5,367 bases of DNA from JASFJH01 sp050117725 (GTDB taxonomy: Bacteria; Pseudomonadota; Gammaproteobacteria; AKS1). A program made the translations under genes and the position numbers. This document shows, one piece after another, positions 5,002-5,367 of this stretch. The DNA lies in the NCBI GenBank assembly GCA_050117725.1, contig JASFME010000159.1, positions 1 through 5,367 on the forward strand. Direction: 5' to 3'. How positions within the stretch are numbered: position 1 is the stretch's first letter; each line of letters opens with the position of its first letter. The notes under the pieces were generated by a model. That model made no database searches, was not told the DNA's origin, and saw only the letters and a program-made list of their open reading frames with translations.

Positions 5002-5367
5002 ATACCCTGACCAGATTATTGCTCGCTTGCCTGCTGTTAACCGTGCAATGCGGCATTGCGACAGCGGCCGGGCGTTATGAATCCGCCCGCCAGGCGATGG
5101 TGGAGATCATTGCAGAAGGCGTCAGGGAAACCAGTATCTATATTGACAAGGTGGCCCTGGACCCACGCGTGATGAGCGCCATGGGCAAGGTGCCGCGCCA
5201 TGAGTTCGTGCCACTGCCTTTACGACCAATCGCCTATGAGAATCGACCGCTGCCCATCGGCTATGGCCAGACCATATCACAGCCCTACATTGTTGCCCTC
5301 ATGACCGACCTGCTCAAACCGCAAGCTGATGACCGTGCGCTGGAGATAGGAACCGGCTCAGGCTACC
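4992..5367 (+). CDS. pcm: Protein-L-isoaspartate O-methyltransferase with signal peptide (3' end outside window)
   Basis: 125 residues are visible and the frame is still open at the window edge. PCMT uses SAM to methylate isoaspartyl residues in aged proteins, starting their repair. Conserved parts present: VMSAMGKVPRHEFVP (60-74), LPIGYGQTISQPYIVALM (87-104) and SAM-binding motif I LEIGTGSGY (117-125). The catalytic-domain N-terminus normally begins near SARQAMVEII (31-40). Ahead of it are about 27 extra residues: R8, a hydrophobic core (L9-V18) and an Ala-rich stretch (ATAAG, 23-27) resembling a signal peptidase I site. Export to the periplasm is therefore inferred. C20 is preceded by Gln, which does not fit a lipobox. 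ATG 4992 is the first possible start after an in-frame TAA (4956-4958) and has AGGGAG 10 nt upstream. It follows ftsH by 91 bp and may be co-transcribed with it. The family is certain from these motifs; location is less so. Confidence 0.9.
   Translation, partial: MLLNTLTRLLLACLLLTVQCGIATAAGRYESARQAMVEIIAEGVRETSIYIDKVALDPRVMSAMGKVPRHEFVPLPLRPIAYENRPLPIGYGQTISQPYIVALMTDLLKPQADDRALEIGTGSGY

Noticed and set aside
5001..5054. Lipoprotein signal in the PCMT N-terminus (C13 or C20)
   Set aside because: C20 is preceded by Gln, which does not fit a lipobox, and C13 would leave too short a hydrophobic core; a signal peptidase I site near residues 23-27 fits better.

Overview
The window looks like chromosomal DNA from a moderately GC-rich Gram-negative proteobacterium, most likely a gammaproteobacterium. 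This rests on protein resemblance (RimI-type acetyltransferase, FtsH, isoaspartyl methyltransferase), AAGGAG/GGAG ribosome-binding sites and GC-biased third codon positions. No rRNA, tRNA, CRISPR array, transposase or phage gene was seen. Genus and species cannot be read from the sequence.

Layout. The 3' end of an unrecognised gene (1-366, +) converges on amrS (374-1492, -), the radical SAM enzyme of the AmmeMemoRadiSam group. The two stop codons lie inside one perfect 14-bp hairpin (353-387). Upstream of amrS is a 21-codon reading frame with its own strong Shine-Dalgarno; its stop overlaps the amrS ATG. Divergent from amrS is a RimI-like GNAT acetyltransferase with a TTG start (1606-2091, +). 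Two small minus-strand genes follow: an acidic 95-residue protein (2130-2417) and a 61-residue Cys/His-rich, probably zinc-binding protein (2492-2677). A gene-free stretch of about 330 bp (2678-3004) carries a perfect 14-bp palindrome and a widely spaced 10-bp inverted repeat. Then come a complete FtsH membrane AAA+ metalloprotease (3005-4900, +) and the start of a protein-L-isoaspartate O-methyltransferase with an N-terminal signal peptide (4992 to the window edge, +).

How the genes may fit together. ftsH and pcm are co-directional, 91 bp apart, and both concern protein quality: FtsH degrades damaged or unassembled membrane proteins and PCMT repairs isoaspartyl damage. FtsH is not beside rlmE or folP, its usual gammaproteobacterial neighbours, and has a diverged Walker A, so it is probably an accessory paralogue. 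The AMMECR1-like and Memo-like partners of amrS are not in the window.

The most interesting pattern is that amrS, ftsH and pcm are each preceded by a short reading frame that ends across the start of the main gene. The amrS case is strongest: the amrS Shine-Dalgarno lies in a small hairpin that ribosomes translating the short frame would open. No clearly new multi-gene system is evident; the remainder looks like ordinary chromosomal genes with some unusual details.
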